This document shows positions 15,741 through 22,899 of a stretch of 64,000 bases of DNA, in pieces; the first letter of the stretch is position 1; every line of letters begins with the position of its first letter. The position numbers and the translations under genes were made by a program. The DNA is from Streptomyces umbrinus (GTDB lineage Bacteria > Actinomycetota > Actinomycetes > Streptomycetales > Streptomycetaceae): positions 8,618,001 to 8,682,000 of the forward strand of contig NZ_JAUSZI010000002.1 in the NCBI RefSeq assembly GCF_030817415.1. Reading direction: 5' to 3'. The notes under the pieces were generated by a model. The model had not been told where the DNA came from, searched no databases, and worked only from the letters and a program-made list of their open reading frames with translations.

Positions 15741-16898
15741 ATGGCCGAGGCCTACATAGTCGAAGCGGTCCGTACGCCCGTGGGGCGCCGGAAGGGTGGC
15801 CTCGGCGGGGTCCATCCCGCCGATCTGGGCGCGCATGTGCTGAAGGCCCTGGTCGAGCGGTCCGGTGTCGATCCGCTCGCCGTCGAGGACGTCGTCTTCG
15901 GGTGCCTGGACACCGTCGGGCCGCAGGCCGGGGACATCGCGCGGACGGCCTGGCTGGCCGCCGGGCTGCCCGAGGAGGTGCCCGGGGTGACGATCGACCG
16001 GCAGTGCGGGTCCTCGCAGCAGGCCGTGCACTTCGCCGCGCAGGGTGTCCTGTCCGGCACCCAGGACCTGGTGGTCGCGGGCGGCGTCCAGAACATGACG
16101 CAGATCCCCATCGCCTTCGCCTCCCGCCTGGCCGCGGAGCCGCTGGGGCTCACGGAGGGGCCGTTCGCGGGGAGCGAGGGGTGGCGGGCGCGGTACGGCG
16201 ACCGGCCCGTCAACCAGTTCTACGGCGCGGAGCTGATCGCCGAGAAGTGGGGGATCAGCCGGCGGGACCAGGAGGAGTTCGCCCTGCGGTCGCATCAGCG
16301 GGCGGTCCGGGCGATCGACGAGGGGCGTTTCGAGCGGGAGGTCGTGCCGTTCGGGGACGTCGCCGTGGACGAGGGGCCGCGCCGGGACACCTCGCTGGAG
16401 AAGATGGCCGGGCTGAAGCCGGTGGTCGAGGGCGGCACCATCACCGCCGCCTGCTCCTCCCAGGTGTCCGACGGCGCGGCCGCGATGCTGCTCGCCTCCG
16501 AACGGGCCGTGCGAGAACACGGGCTCACGCCCCGGGCGCGGGTTCACCATCTGTCGGTGCGGGGGGAGGATCCGATACGGATGCTGTCGGCGCCGATTCC
16601 GGCCACCGCGTACGCCCTGAAGAAGGCCGGGATGGCCATCGGTGACATCGACCTCGTCGAGATCAATGAGGCGTTCGCGCCCGTGGTGCTTGCCTGGCTG
16701 AAGGAGACCGGGGCGGATCCCGACAAGGTCAATGTCAATGGGGGCGCCATTGCCCTGGGGCATCCGTTGGGAGCGACCGGTGTGAAGCTGATGACCACGT
16801 TGCTGCATGAACTGGAGCGGACGGGTGGGCGCTTCGGGTTGCAGACGATGTGCGAGGGCGGGGGTCAGGCGAACGTGACGATTGTTGAGCGGCTTTAG
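15741..16898 (+). CDS. fadA6: Acetyl-CoA acetyltransferase (thiolase), FadA6-like
   Basis: 385 aa thiolase. Active-site Cys in TIDRQCGSSQQAVHFAAQ, then the conserved NEAFAPVVLAW, GGAIALGHPLGATG (His) and QTMCEGGGQANVTIVERL (second Cys) near the C-terminus. FadA6 performs the last thiolytic step after ring C opening in steroid degradation. The assignment rests on the family and the KstR2-type neighbourhood. GAGGAG about 8 nt before the ATG serves as RBS. It is the last gene of the rightward group; a dispersed palindromic repeat follows. Confidence 0.9.
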   Translation: MAEAYIVEAVRTPVGRRKGGLGGVHPADLGAHVLKALVERSGVDPLAVEDVVFGCLDTVGPQAGDIARTAWLAAGLPEEVPGVTIDRQCGSSQQAVHFAAQGVLSGTQDLVVAGGVQNMTQIPIAFASRLAAEPLGLTEGPFAGSEGWRARYGDRPVNQFYGAELIAEKWGISRRDQEEFALRSHQRAVRAIDEGRFEREVVPFGDVAVDEGPRRDTSLEKMAGLKPVVEGGTITAACSSQVSDGAAAMLLASERAVREHGLTPRARVHHLSVRGEDPIRMLSAPIPATAYALKKAGMAIGDIDLVEINEAFAPVVLAWLKETGADPDKVNVNGGAIALGHPLGATGVKLMTTLLHELERTGGRFGLQTMCEGGGQANVTIVERL

Positions 16899-16934
16899 GT
16901 TGTTCGGTCGGGTGCGGGTCCGTCATGGCTTGTC

Positions 16935-16953
16935 GCGCAGTTCCCCGCGCTCT
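16935..16953. repeat. Dispersed palindromic repeat copy after fadA6
   Basis: GCGCAGTTCCCCGCGCTCTT, one copy of the window-wide repeat, in the gap between the convergent fadA6 and relE-like genes. Confidence 0.75.
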
Positions 16954-16998
16954 TGAAAGACCTAAAAGAAGGGGCGCCTCCTGACAGGGCGCTCCACT

Positions 16999-17268
16999 CT
17001 ACAGGGTGCGGTACACGTCTCGACGATTGCCCATCTTGACGACAAGGATGATCAGCTGGCCGTTGTCGATCTGGTAGGCGATGCGGAAATCCCCGACGCG
17101 CAGTCGGTACAGACCTTCCTGCCCTGCGAGCTTTTTGACGTCCGCGTCCTCACGGTACGGATCGTCGCCCAGCCGCGTCAGGGCGGTGAGGATGCGCATG
17201 GCGCTGGTCCGGTCGATCGTGCGGAGCTGTCGCTGGGCGGTGGCGGTGAACCTGAATGCATACTTCAT
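16999..17268 (-). CDS. RelE/ParE-family toxin
   Basis: 89 aa. Starts MKYAFRFTATAQRQLRTI and carries the RelE-type core GLYRLRVGDFRIAYQIDNGQLIILVVKMGNRRDVY. These toxins are ribosome-dependent mRNA endonucleases. The Arg pair in GNRRDVYR and the LRVGDFR strand are the usual functional region. Its ATG overlaps the antitoxin stop (ATGA), the standard coupled arrangement, and it follows the antitoxin in the operon. The pair has no relation in function to the catabolic genes around it. Confidence 0.9.
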   Translation of the reverse strand: MKYAFRFTATAQRQLRTIDRTSAMRILTALTRLGDDPYREDADVKKLAGQEGLYRLRVGDFRIAYQIDNGQLIILVVKMGNRRDVYRTL

Positions 17269-17525
17269 GCGGCGCCCATGTCATCGCTGAACAGGTCGGC
17301 GAGCAGCTCTGCCATGGAGACCGTGGGCTCATCGAGATGCGCGGCTGCTTCCCGGGCGAGCATTTCGTCGGCCGCTTCCTCGACCGCATCCAGAATCTCT
17401 ATCGGGACGACGGCCCCGACGCGCTCGCCTTTGCGGGTGATCACCGTGACCTCGCCGGCCTCGGCATTGCTCAGGATCTCGGCCAGCCGTGCACGGGCCT
17501 CACGAATGCTCAGCGTCTCGGACAT
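17265..17525 (-). CDS. Phd/YefM-family antitoxin
   Basis: 86 aa from the ATG giving MSETLSIREARARLAEILSNAEAGEVTVITRKGERVGAVVP, the typical YefM/Phd N-terminal DNA-binding fold. The C-terminal half is acidic (EEAADEML, EPTVSMAELLADLFSDD) and should wrap the toxin. The gene is preceded by two GTGTACAC palindromes, consistent with autorepression by the antitoxin/toxin complex. Its start lies inside the 3' end of ipdC on the same strand. Confidence 0.9.
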   Translation of the reverse strand: MSETLSIREARARLAEILSNAEAGEVTVITRKGERVGAVVPIEILDAVEEAADEMLAREAAAHLDEPTVSMAELLADLFSDDMGAA

Positions 17526-18603
17526 ATCGCGAGTGTACACGCTCCTGTGTACACGATGCCTGTGCCGGGAGCCCGCGCAGAATCGCCCCCGCCTCCGCCA
17601 TCACCCGTTCCACCAGCTCCGCGCACGACGGCAGATCCTCGATCAGGCCCGCCACCTGGCCCGAGGCCATCACCCCCAGATCCGTGCGGCCCTCGACCAT
17701 CGAGGCGCGCAGCAGCATCGGGGTGTTGGCGGCGAGGAGGACCTGGCTCCAGGTCAGGGCCTTGCCGTGCTTCATCGCGAGGCCGTCGCGGATCAGCTGG
17801 GGCCAGGTGAGGCCCGAGAGCTTTCGGAAGCGGGCGGCCCGGCCTATCGCCCGGGTCAGCGTTCTCATACGGCCCGCCTCCTCAAGGGAGTTGACCAGGT
17901 CCGTGCGGAGCATGCGGTGGGGGAGGCCGTCCACGGCTGTCGTCACCGTCACGTCCTTCACCGTGGCCGCGAGGTACTGGGCCTTCACCGCGTCCGGGAC
18001 CGTGGAGTCGGAGGTGAGCAGGAAGCGGGTGCCCATGGCGATGCCCGCCGCGCCGTACGCCAGCGCCGCGACCAGGCCCCGGCCGTCGAAGAAGCCGCCC
18101 GCCGCGATCACCGGTATGTCGACGGCGTCCACGACCTGGGGGAGGAGGACGGTGGTCGCCACCTCGCCGGTGTGGCCGCCGCCCTCGCCGCCCTGCACGA
18201 TCACCGCGTCCGCACCCCAGGCCGCGACCTTCTCGGCGTGACGGCGGGCCCCGATCGACGGGATGACGACGACGCCCGCGTCCTTGAGCTCGGCGATCAG
18301 CTCACGGGAGGGCGCGAGCGCGAAGGAGGCGACCTTCACCTCCTCCTCGACGATCAGCCGGACGCGGTCGCGGGCGTCCCCCGCGTCCGCGCGCAGGTTC
18401 ACACCGAACGGCGCGTCCGTACGGGACTTGACCTCCCGGACCGCTGCCCGCAGGTGGTCGAGGGTCATGGTCGCGGAGGCCAGGATGCCCAGTGCTCCCG
18501 CGTTCGCCGAGGCGGAGACCAGCCGCGGGCCCGCCACCCAGCCCATCCCGGTCTGCACGATCGGGTGCCGGACGCCGACCAGTTTCGTGAGCGCGGTCTC
18601 CAT
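17500..18603 (-). CDS. ipdC: Nitronate monooxygenase-family flavoprotein, IpdC-like
   Basis: 367 aa TIM-barrel FMN protein (NMO/2-nitropropane dioxygenase family): VRHPIVQTGMGWVAGPRLVSA at the start, ADAVIVQGGEGGGHTGE and IPVIAAGGFFDGRGLVAAL in the FMN-phosphate region, GAAGIAMGTRFLL. IpdC (Rv3553 type) is the reductase acting with the CoA-ester intermediates of ring C/D degradation. Its ATG overlaps the ipdB stop (ATGA). The last ~20 residues (ASCTQERVHSRYVRDAEHS) look foreign: they are encoded by the toxin-antitoxin operator and run past the antitoxin start. The original 3' end was probably replaced when the module arrived. Confidence 0.87.
   Translation of the reverse strand: METALTKLVGVRHPIVQTGMGWVAGPRLVSASANAGALGILASATMTLDHLRAAVREVKSRTDAPFGVNLRADAGDARDRVRLIVEEEVKVASFALAPSRELIAELKDAGVVVIPSIGARRHAEKVAAWGADAVIVQGGEGGGHTGEVATTVLLPQVVDAVDIPVIAAGGFFDGRGLVAALAYGAAGIAMGTRFLLTSDSTVPDAVKAQYLAATVKDVTVTTAVDGLPHRMLRTDLVNSLEEAGRMRTLTRAIGRAARFRKLSGLTWPQLIRDGLAMKHGKALTWSQVLLAANTPMLLRASMVEGRTDLGVMASGQVAGLIEDLPSCAELVERVMAEAGAILRGLPAQASCTQERVHSRYVRDAEHS
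17533..17554. promoter_or_regulatory. Putative antitoxin operator with two TGTACA cores
   Basis: Two perfect GTGTACAC palindromes (17533-17540 and 17547-17554), 14 bp apart centre to centre and 8 bp upstream of the antitoxin ATG. TGTACA cores are known YefM operator elements in E. coli. The site lies inside the last codons of ipdC. Confidence 0.75.
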
Positions 18604-19409
18604 CAGCCCGGGACCTCACGGTCGCGCAGCCCCCGCGGGTCGATGACCCCGCGGATCAACTCCAGCTCCGCCGGGGTCGGTTCGCGGGTGTACGGGACCT
18701 CGTCGGGAACCGTCGGCTCGAACCCGGTCGCCGCCAGGACCTCCTCGACCGTCACCCCCGGATGCAGCGAGGCGAGCCGCATCGAGTGGTCCGGGGTCGC
18801 GAAGTCGAACACTCCCAGGTTCGACACGACCCTGGGGATGCGGTGGAAGCGGGTCGCCGTGGGGCCGGCCGCCGCCGCGCTGTCGTACCCCACCCCGCTG
18901 ATCATGTCGACCTTCTCCACGAAGACCCGCGTCGAGTGCTTGGGCACCCAGTAACTGACCGGGTTGTTGAGGGTGTTGACGGGCGCGCCCCGCACCCCGA
19001 GCAACTGCCGGGCGGGCCGCTCCCAGTCGCCGATGCAGGAGATGTTCTGGTTGCCGAAGCGGTCGATCTGACTCGCGCCCATCATCACGTGCCGACGCCC
19101 GCCGGTGACCATCGTGAGATGCCTGCGGTAGGGCAGCCACCCTTCGGGGGTGCCGTCCGGGCCGACGAGCATCGCCTCGCCGTCGGTGAGCAGGAGCTCC
19201 GGGGCGAAGGTCCGCCGGGCGAGCCGGGCACCGACGGAGGGGACGGCCCCCATCGGGCTCGCGAGCACCTCGCCGTTGTCCCGCCACGCCTCGGCGCAGG
19301 CGATCACGCAGTACTCGGCGCGGGTGGGCGGGAGAAGAGGAGACGTGCGGGTGTCCGGGAGCGGGGCCCCGGTGGGCGGGACAGGAGAGGGCCGGGTCGC
19401 GTCCGTCAT
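18603..19409 (-). CDS. ipdB: CoA-transferase-type ring hydrolase, beta subunit (IpdB-like)
   Basis: 268 aa, beta-subunit type of the class I CoA-transferase fold: YCVIACAEAWRDNGEVLASPMGAVP, GRRHVMMGASQIDRFGNQNISCIGDW, and the C-terminal PDHSMRLASLHPGVTVEEVLAATGF. With IpdA it forms the heteromeric hydrolase that opens the last steroid ring (COCHEA-CoA hydrolysis). The N-terminal ~25 residues are Pro/Thr-rich and extra. The ATG overlaps the ipdA stop and its stop overlaps the ipdC start, both ATGA, so echA20-ipdA-ipdB-ipdC is a fully coupled operon. Confidence 0.88.
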   Translation of the reverse strand: MTDATRPSPVPPTGAPLPDTRTSPLLPPTRAEYCVIACAEAWRDNGEVLASPMGAVPSVGARLARRTFAPELLLTDGEAMLVGPDGTPEGWLPYRRHLTMVTGGRRHVMMGASQIDRFGNQNISCIGDWERPARQLLGVRGAPVNTLNNPVSYWVPKHSTRVFVEKVDMISGVGYDSAAAAGPTATRFHRIPRVVSNLGVFDFATPDHSMRLASLHPGVTVEEVLAATGFEPTVPDEVPYTREPTPAELELIRGVIDPRGLRDREVPG

Positions 19410-20260
19410 CGCCGCTCCTCGTGCCAGGCCTGTGCGGCCGACTGGTAGGCCTTCTCGTCCCCGTACAGGAACCGCTCGGTGAACTCGGGCCACGGCGTCG
19501 TCGAGTACAGCTTCTGGAAGGGCTCGTCGCGGTCGTGGTCGGGGACGCAGGAGGTGGGGTGGGCGCCACCGGGCGTCTCGACGACTCCCGTGACCGAGTT
19601 CCGGTTGACGAGGAGGGTCTGCGGCACCGCGTCGTCGAAGCGGTCCACGAGCCGCTCGCAGGAGACGTACGCGTCGTCCGCGGCCTCGCAGAACAGGTCG
19701 TCGAAGTACGGGTCCGGGCCCAGATACTGGCCGTTGCCCGAGCGGTCCGCGCGGTTGACGTGGACGAGGGCCGCGTCCATGCGCAGGGCCGGCATGGCGA
19801 CGAAGGTCTCCCGGATCCCGGTCGACGGGTCCTCGTACGGCGAAGTGACCGTCCGCAGGCCGGGGTTGACCCGCATGACGTCCGAGCCGATGCCCGCCCG
19901 GACGGGCATGAACGGCAGCCGGTTCGCGGCCGCGTGCAGCCCCCACATGAACATCGCCTCGTCGACCTCCGTCAACTCGAAGGCCCCGCTCTGCCGGGCG
20001 GCGCGGTAGTGCGGCTCCAGGGGGATCGAGTCGAGCGTCACGAAGGCCGCGACGAGCTTGCGGATCCTGCCCGCCGCAGCGAGCATCCCGACGTCCGGGC
20101 CGCCGTACGACACGATCGTGAGGTCGGTGACCTGGGAGCGGAGCAGTGCTCTCACCAGGGCCATCGGTTTGCGGCGCGAGCCCCAGCCGCCGATGCCGAG
20201 GGTCATCCCGCTGCGGAGCCGGGAGACGGCCTCGTCGGCCGTCATCGTCTTGTCGCTCAT
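19406..20260 (-). CDS. ipdA: CoA-transferase-type ring hydrolase, alpha subunit (IpdA-like)
   Basis: 284 aa. Begins MSDKTMTADEAVSRLRSGMTLGIGGWGSRRKPMALVRALL, the characteristic IpdA N-terminus with GIGGWG. The rest follows CoA-transferase alpha subunits (VTDLTIVSYGGPDVGMLAAAGRI, ALVHVNRADRSGNGQYLG). Partner of IpdB in opening the final carbocycle of steroids. Coupled by ATGA overlaps to echA20 upstream and ipdB downstream. Confidence 0.9.
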   Translation of the reverse strand: MSDKTMTADEAVSRLRSGMTLGIGGWGSRRKPMALVRALLRSQVTDLTIVSYGGPDVGMLAAAGRIRKLVAAFVTLDSIPLEPHYRAARQSGAFELTEVDEAMFMWGLHAAANRLPFMPVRAGIGSDVMRVNPGLRTVTSPYEDPSTGIRETFVAMPALRMDAALVHVNRADRSGNGQYLGPDPYFDDLFCEAADDAYVSCERLVDRFDDAVPQTLLVNRNSVTGVVETPGGAHPTSCVPDHDRDEPFQKLYSTTPWPEFTERFLYGDEKAYQSAAQAWHEERR

Positions 20261-21015
20261 TCCGTACCCCCTCCTTCCCGGTCCTTCCCGAACGTGTCCC
20301 TGACCCGGTCGCCCACCCCCGCGAGGTTCGCCTCGAACGTGAAGCCCTGCTCGAAGCGGTAGCTGCGGCGGACGTCCACGGGATCGATGCCGTTGATCGC
20401 GGCCTTGGCGAGCCGGATCAGCTGCCCGTCCTTGCTCGCGATCGAACGGGCCAACTCCAGGACGGCGGCACGCAGTTCGCCGCGCGGCACGACCCGCCAC
20501 ACCGACCCGTGCCGGTGCAGCTCGGCCGCGGTCGCCGTGCGCGAGGTGTAGTACAGCGCACGCATCAGATGCTGCGGCACCAGCCGGGCGAGGTGGGTGG
20601 CCGCGCCCAGGGCGCCCCGGTCCAGCTCGGGCAGGCCGAAGGTCGCGTCCTCGCTCGCCACGATCGCGTCCGCGTTGCCCACCAGGCCTATGCCGCCGCC
20701 CAGACAGAAGCCGTGCACCTCCGCCACCACGGGCACCTCGCACTCGTACACCGCGGCGAAGGCGTCGGCGCAGCCGCGGTTGGCACCGAGCAGCCCGCCA
20801 CCGCCCTGCGCCTGTATCTCCTTGATGTCCACGCCCGCGTTGAACCCCCGCCCCTCGGCGGCCAGCACCACACAGCGGACCTCGGCGTCGCGGCCCGCCG
20901 CGCGCAGGGCGTCGGCCAGCTCGAACCAGCCGCGCACCGGCAGCGCGTTCACGGGCGGGAAGTCGACCGTGACGACGGAAATCCCCTTTTCCGGGGACGA
21001 GGTGGAGACACCCAT
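20257..21015 (-). CDS. echA20: Enoyl-CoA hydratase/isomerase family, EchA20-like
   Basis: 252 aa crotonase-fold enzyme: GISVVTVDFPPVNALPVRGWFELADAL, oxyanion-hole strand GRGFNAGVDIKEIQ and GFCLGGGIGLVGNADAIVAS. EchA20 hydrolyses the first C/D-ring CoA ester, giving the substrate of IpdAB. The ATG at 21015 was chosen over an in-frame ATG at 21045 because the latter lies within the operator-like palindrome. It is the first gene of the leftward echA20-ipdA-ipdB-ipdC operon, with the putative KstR2 site 20 bp upstream. Confidence 0.88.
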   Translation of the reverse strand: MGVSTSSPEKGISVVTVDFPPVNALPVRGWFELADALRAAGRDAEVRCVVLAAEGRGFNAGVDIKEIQAQGGGGLLGANRGCADAFAAVYECEVPVVAEVHGFCLGGGIGLVGNADAIVASEDATFGLPELDRGALGAATHLARLVPQHLMRALYYTSRTATAAELHRHGSVWRVVPRGELRAAVLELARSIASKDGQLIRLAKAAINGIDPVDVRRSYRFEQGFTFEANLAGVGDRVRDTFGKDREGGGTE

Positions 21016-21034
21016 CAGCTCATCAGCTACCTTT

Positions 21035-21053
21035 CGACCAAACATTTGTTAGG
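21035..21053. promoter_or_regulatory. Putative KstR2 operator (right)
   Basis: On the minus strand CCTAACAAATGTTTGGTCG, matching the left site at 16 of its first 17 bases. The inner 14-mer (21037-21050) keeps 8 of 10 fixed positions of the KstR2 motif. It sits between divergent echA20 (21015) and the SDR at 21102. Confidence 0.75.
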
Positions 21054-21101
21054 TGCGCCAGTTGTGAAGGTAACAGCGAACACCGACGAGTGGGAGGCCC
21101 T

Positions 21102-21836
21102 GTGGACAAACGGCTCGTGGTGGTCACGGGCGGCACCCGGGGCGTGGGCGCCGGCATCGCCCGCGCGTTCGTCGAGGCGGGTGACGACGTCGTGGTCTGT
21201 GCGCGCAGACCGCCCGAAGTGCCGGTCGACGGCGTCGAGTTCGTCCCCCTCGATCTGCGGGACCCACCGGCCGTGCGCGTCTTCTTCGACGGGCTGCCCC
21301 GCGTCGACGTCCTGGTCAACAACGCGGGCGGCGCCCCCCACCGGCTGCTCGCGGAGACGGACGCCGAGCGGCACGCGCGCGTGATCGAACTCAACCTCAC
21401 CGCCCCGCTGACGGCGTCCCTGGCGGCGTACGAGCAGCTCAGGCGCGCGCGTGGCTCCGTCGTGATGATCGGCAGCGTCAGCGGGACCCGGCCCTCGCCC
21501 GGCACGGCGGCCTACGGGGCGGCCAAGGCGGGCCTGGAGAACCTCGCGCGCTCGATGGCCGTGGAGTGGGCGCCGGACGTACGGGTGAACACCCTCGTCG
21601 TAGGGATGGTCCGCACCGAGCTGTCCCACCTCCACTACGGGGACGAGGACGGCATCGCGGCCGTCTCCCGCACCGTCCCCATGGGGCGGCTCGCCGAGCC
21701 CCTGGACGTCGGCAGGGCCGCCGTCTTCCTCGCGTCGGACGCCGCCGCGTACATCACCGGGGCCGGCCTCCTCGTGCACGGCGGGGGCGAGCGGCCCGCC
21801 TTCCTGGACGCGGCGACCGCCAACAAGGAGAAGTGA
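21102..21836 (+). CDS. Short-chain dehydrogenase of the HIP cluster
   Basis: 244 aa from the GTG at 21102, preceded by GGGAGG at 21092-21097; a GTG 12 bp upstream is less well placed. Classical SDR: VVVTGGTRGVGAGIARAF, VLVNNAGG, catalytic Ser in MIGSVSG and YGAAK. It corresponds by position to the Rv3549c-type SDR found beside echA20 in mycobacteria. It starts 49 bp from the operator-like palindrome and probably leads the rightward SDR-SDR pair. Confidence 0.82.
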   Translation: MDKRLVVVTGGTRGVGAGIARAFVEAGDDVVVCARRPPEVPVDGVEFVPLDLRDPPAVRVFFDGLPRVDVLVNNAGGAPHRLLAETDAERHARVIELNLTAPLTASLAAYEQLRRARGSVVMIGSVSGTRPSPGTAAYGAAKAGLENLARSMAVEWAPDVRVNTLVVGMVRTELSHLHYGDEDGIAAVSRTVPMGRLAEPLDVGRAAVFLASDAAAYITGAGLLVHGGGERPAFLDAATANKEK

Positions 21837-21872
21837 GAACCGCCTTCAAGGACGAGTGAGAGGAGAAGCGGG

Positions 21873-22790
21873 ATGACTGCAGGCACCGGAATCTGCGACG
21901 GGCGGGTCGTGATCGTCACGGGCGCGGGTCGCGGGCTCGGGCGGGCACACGCACTCGCCTTCGCGGCGGAGGGCGCGCGCGTCGTCGTCAACGACCTGGG
22001 CGTCGGGCTCGACGGCGCGCCCGGCCCCGACAGCCCGGCCCGTCAGGTCGTCGAGGAGATCACGGCGGCGGGCGGCGAGGCGGTGGCGCACGGCGGGGAC
22101 ATCGCCACGACCGAGGGCGCCGCATCCCTCGTACGCACGGCCGTGGACGCCTTCGGGCGGCTCGACACGCTCGTCAACAACGCCGGGTTCCTGCGCGACC
22201 GGATGCTCGTGAACCTCGACGAGGACGACTGGGACGCCGTCATGCGCGTCCACCTGAAGGGCCACTTCCTGCCGCTGAAGCACGCCGCCGCGCACTGGCG
22301 GGCGGAGGCGAAGGCGGGGCGCCTGCCGCAGGCGCGGATCGTCAACACCAGTTCCGGAGCCGGGCTGTTGGGGTCCGTCGGGCAGGGGAACTACAGCGCC
22401 GCCAAGGCCGGGATCGTGGGGCTCACGCTGGTGGCCGCCGCCGAGATGGGGCGCTACGGGGTGCAGGTCAACGCCGTCGCGCCCGCCGCGCGGACCCGGA
22501 TGACCGAAGGCACCTTCGCCGAGACGATGGCGGCACCCGACAGCGGCTTCGACGCGATGGCGCCCGGGAACGTGTCGCCGCTCGTCGTCTGGCTCGGCTC
22601 CGCGGCGAGCGCCGGTGTCACCGGCCGGGTCTTCGAGACCGAGGGTGGCCGCATCACGGTCATGGAGGGCTGGCGGCCCGGCCCGAGCATCGACAAGGGG
22701 GCGCGGTGGACCCCCGCCGAGGCCGGGGACACGGCGCTCGAACTGCTCGCGGAGGCGCAGGCACCGCAACCGGTCTACGGAGCGCAGTAG
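21873..22790 (+). CDS. Short-chain dehydrogenase, hydroxysteroid dehydrogenase type
   Basis: 305 aa, longer than a plain SDR and of the same size as the mycobacterial Rv3548c-type protein. It resembles the dehydrogenase domain of multifunctional enzyme type 2: CDGRVVIVTGAGRGLGRAHALAFAAEGARVVVNDLGVGLDG, NNAGFLRDRMLVNLDEDDWDAVM, catalytic SSGAG...NYSAAKAG, then a C-terminal tail. RBS AGGAGAAG lies upstream of the ATG. Likely oxidises a 3-hydroxyacyl-CoA of ring-derived side chains; exact step unknown. Confidence 0.85.
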   Translation: MTAGTGICDGRVVIVTGAGRGLGRAHALAFAAEGARVVVNDLGVGLDGAPGPDSPARQVVEEITAAGGEAVAHGGDIATTEGAASLVRTAVDAFGRLDTLVNNAGFLRDRMLVNLDEDDWDAVMRVHLKGHFLPLKHAAAHWRAEAKAGRLPQARIVNTSSGAGLLGSVGQGNYSAAKAGIVGLTLVAAAEMGRYGVQVNAVAPAARTRMTEGTFAETMAAPDSGFDAMAPGNVSPLVVWLGSAASAGVTGRVFETEGGRITVMEGWRPGPSIDKGARWTPAEAGDTALELLAEAQAPQPVYGAQ

Positions 22791-22899
22791 TGCGATCGGC
22801 GTACGACACCTAGGAGGACGACGCGCGGGGAACCCTTTGACCCCGCACCCCGTGCTCGCGAGGATGCCCAGCAGGGCGCGGCGGGCGGAGGTGGCTCAG

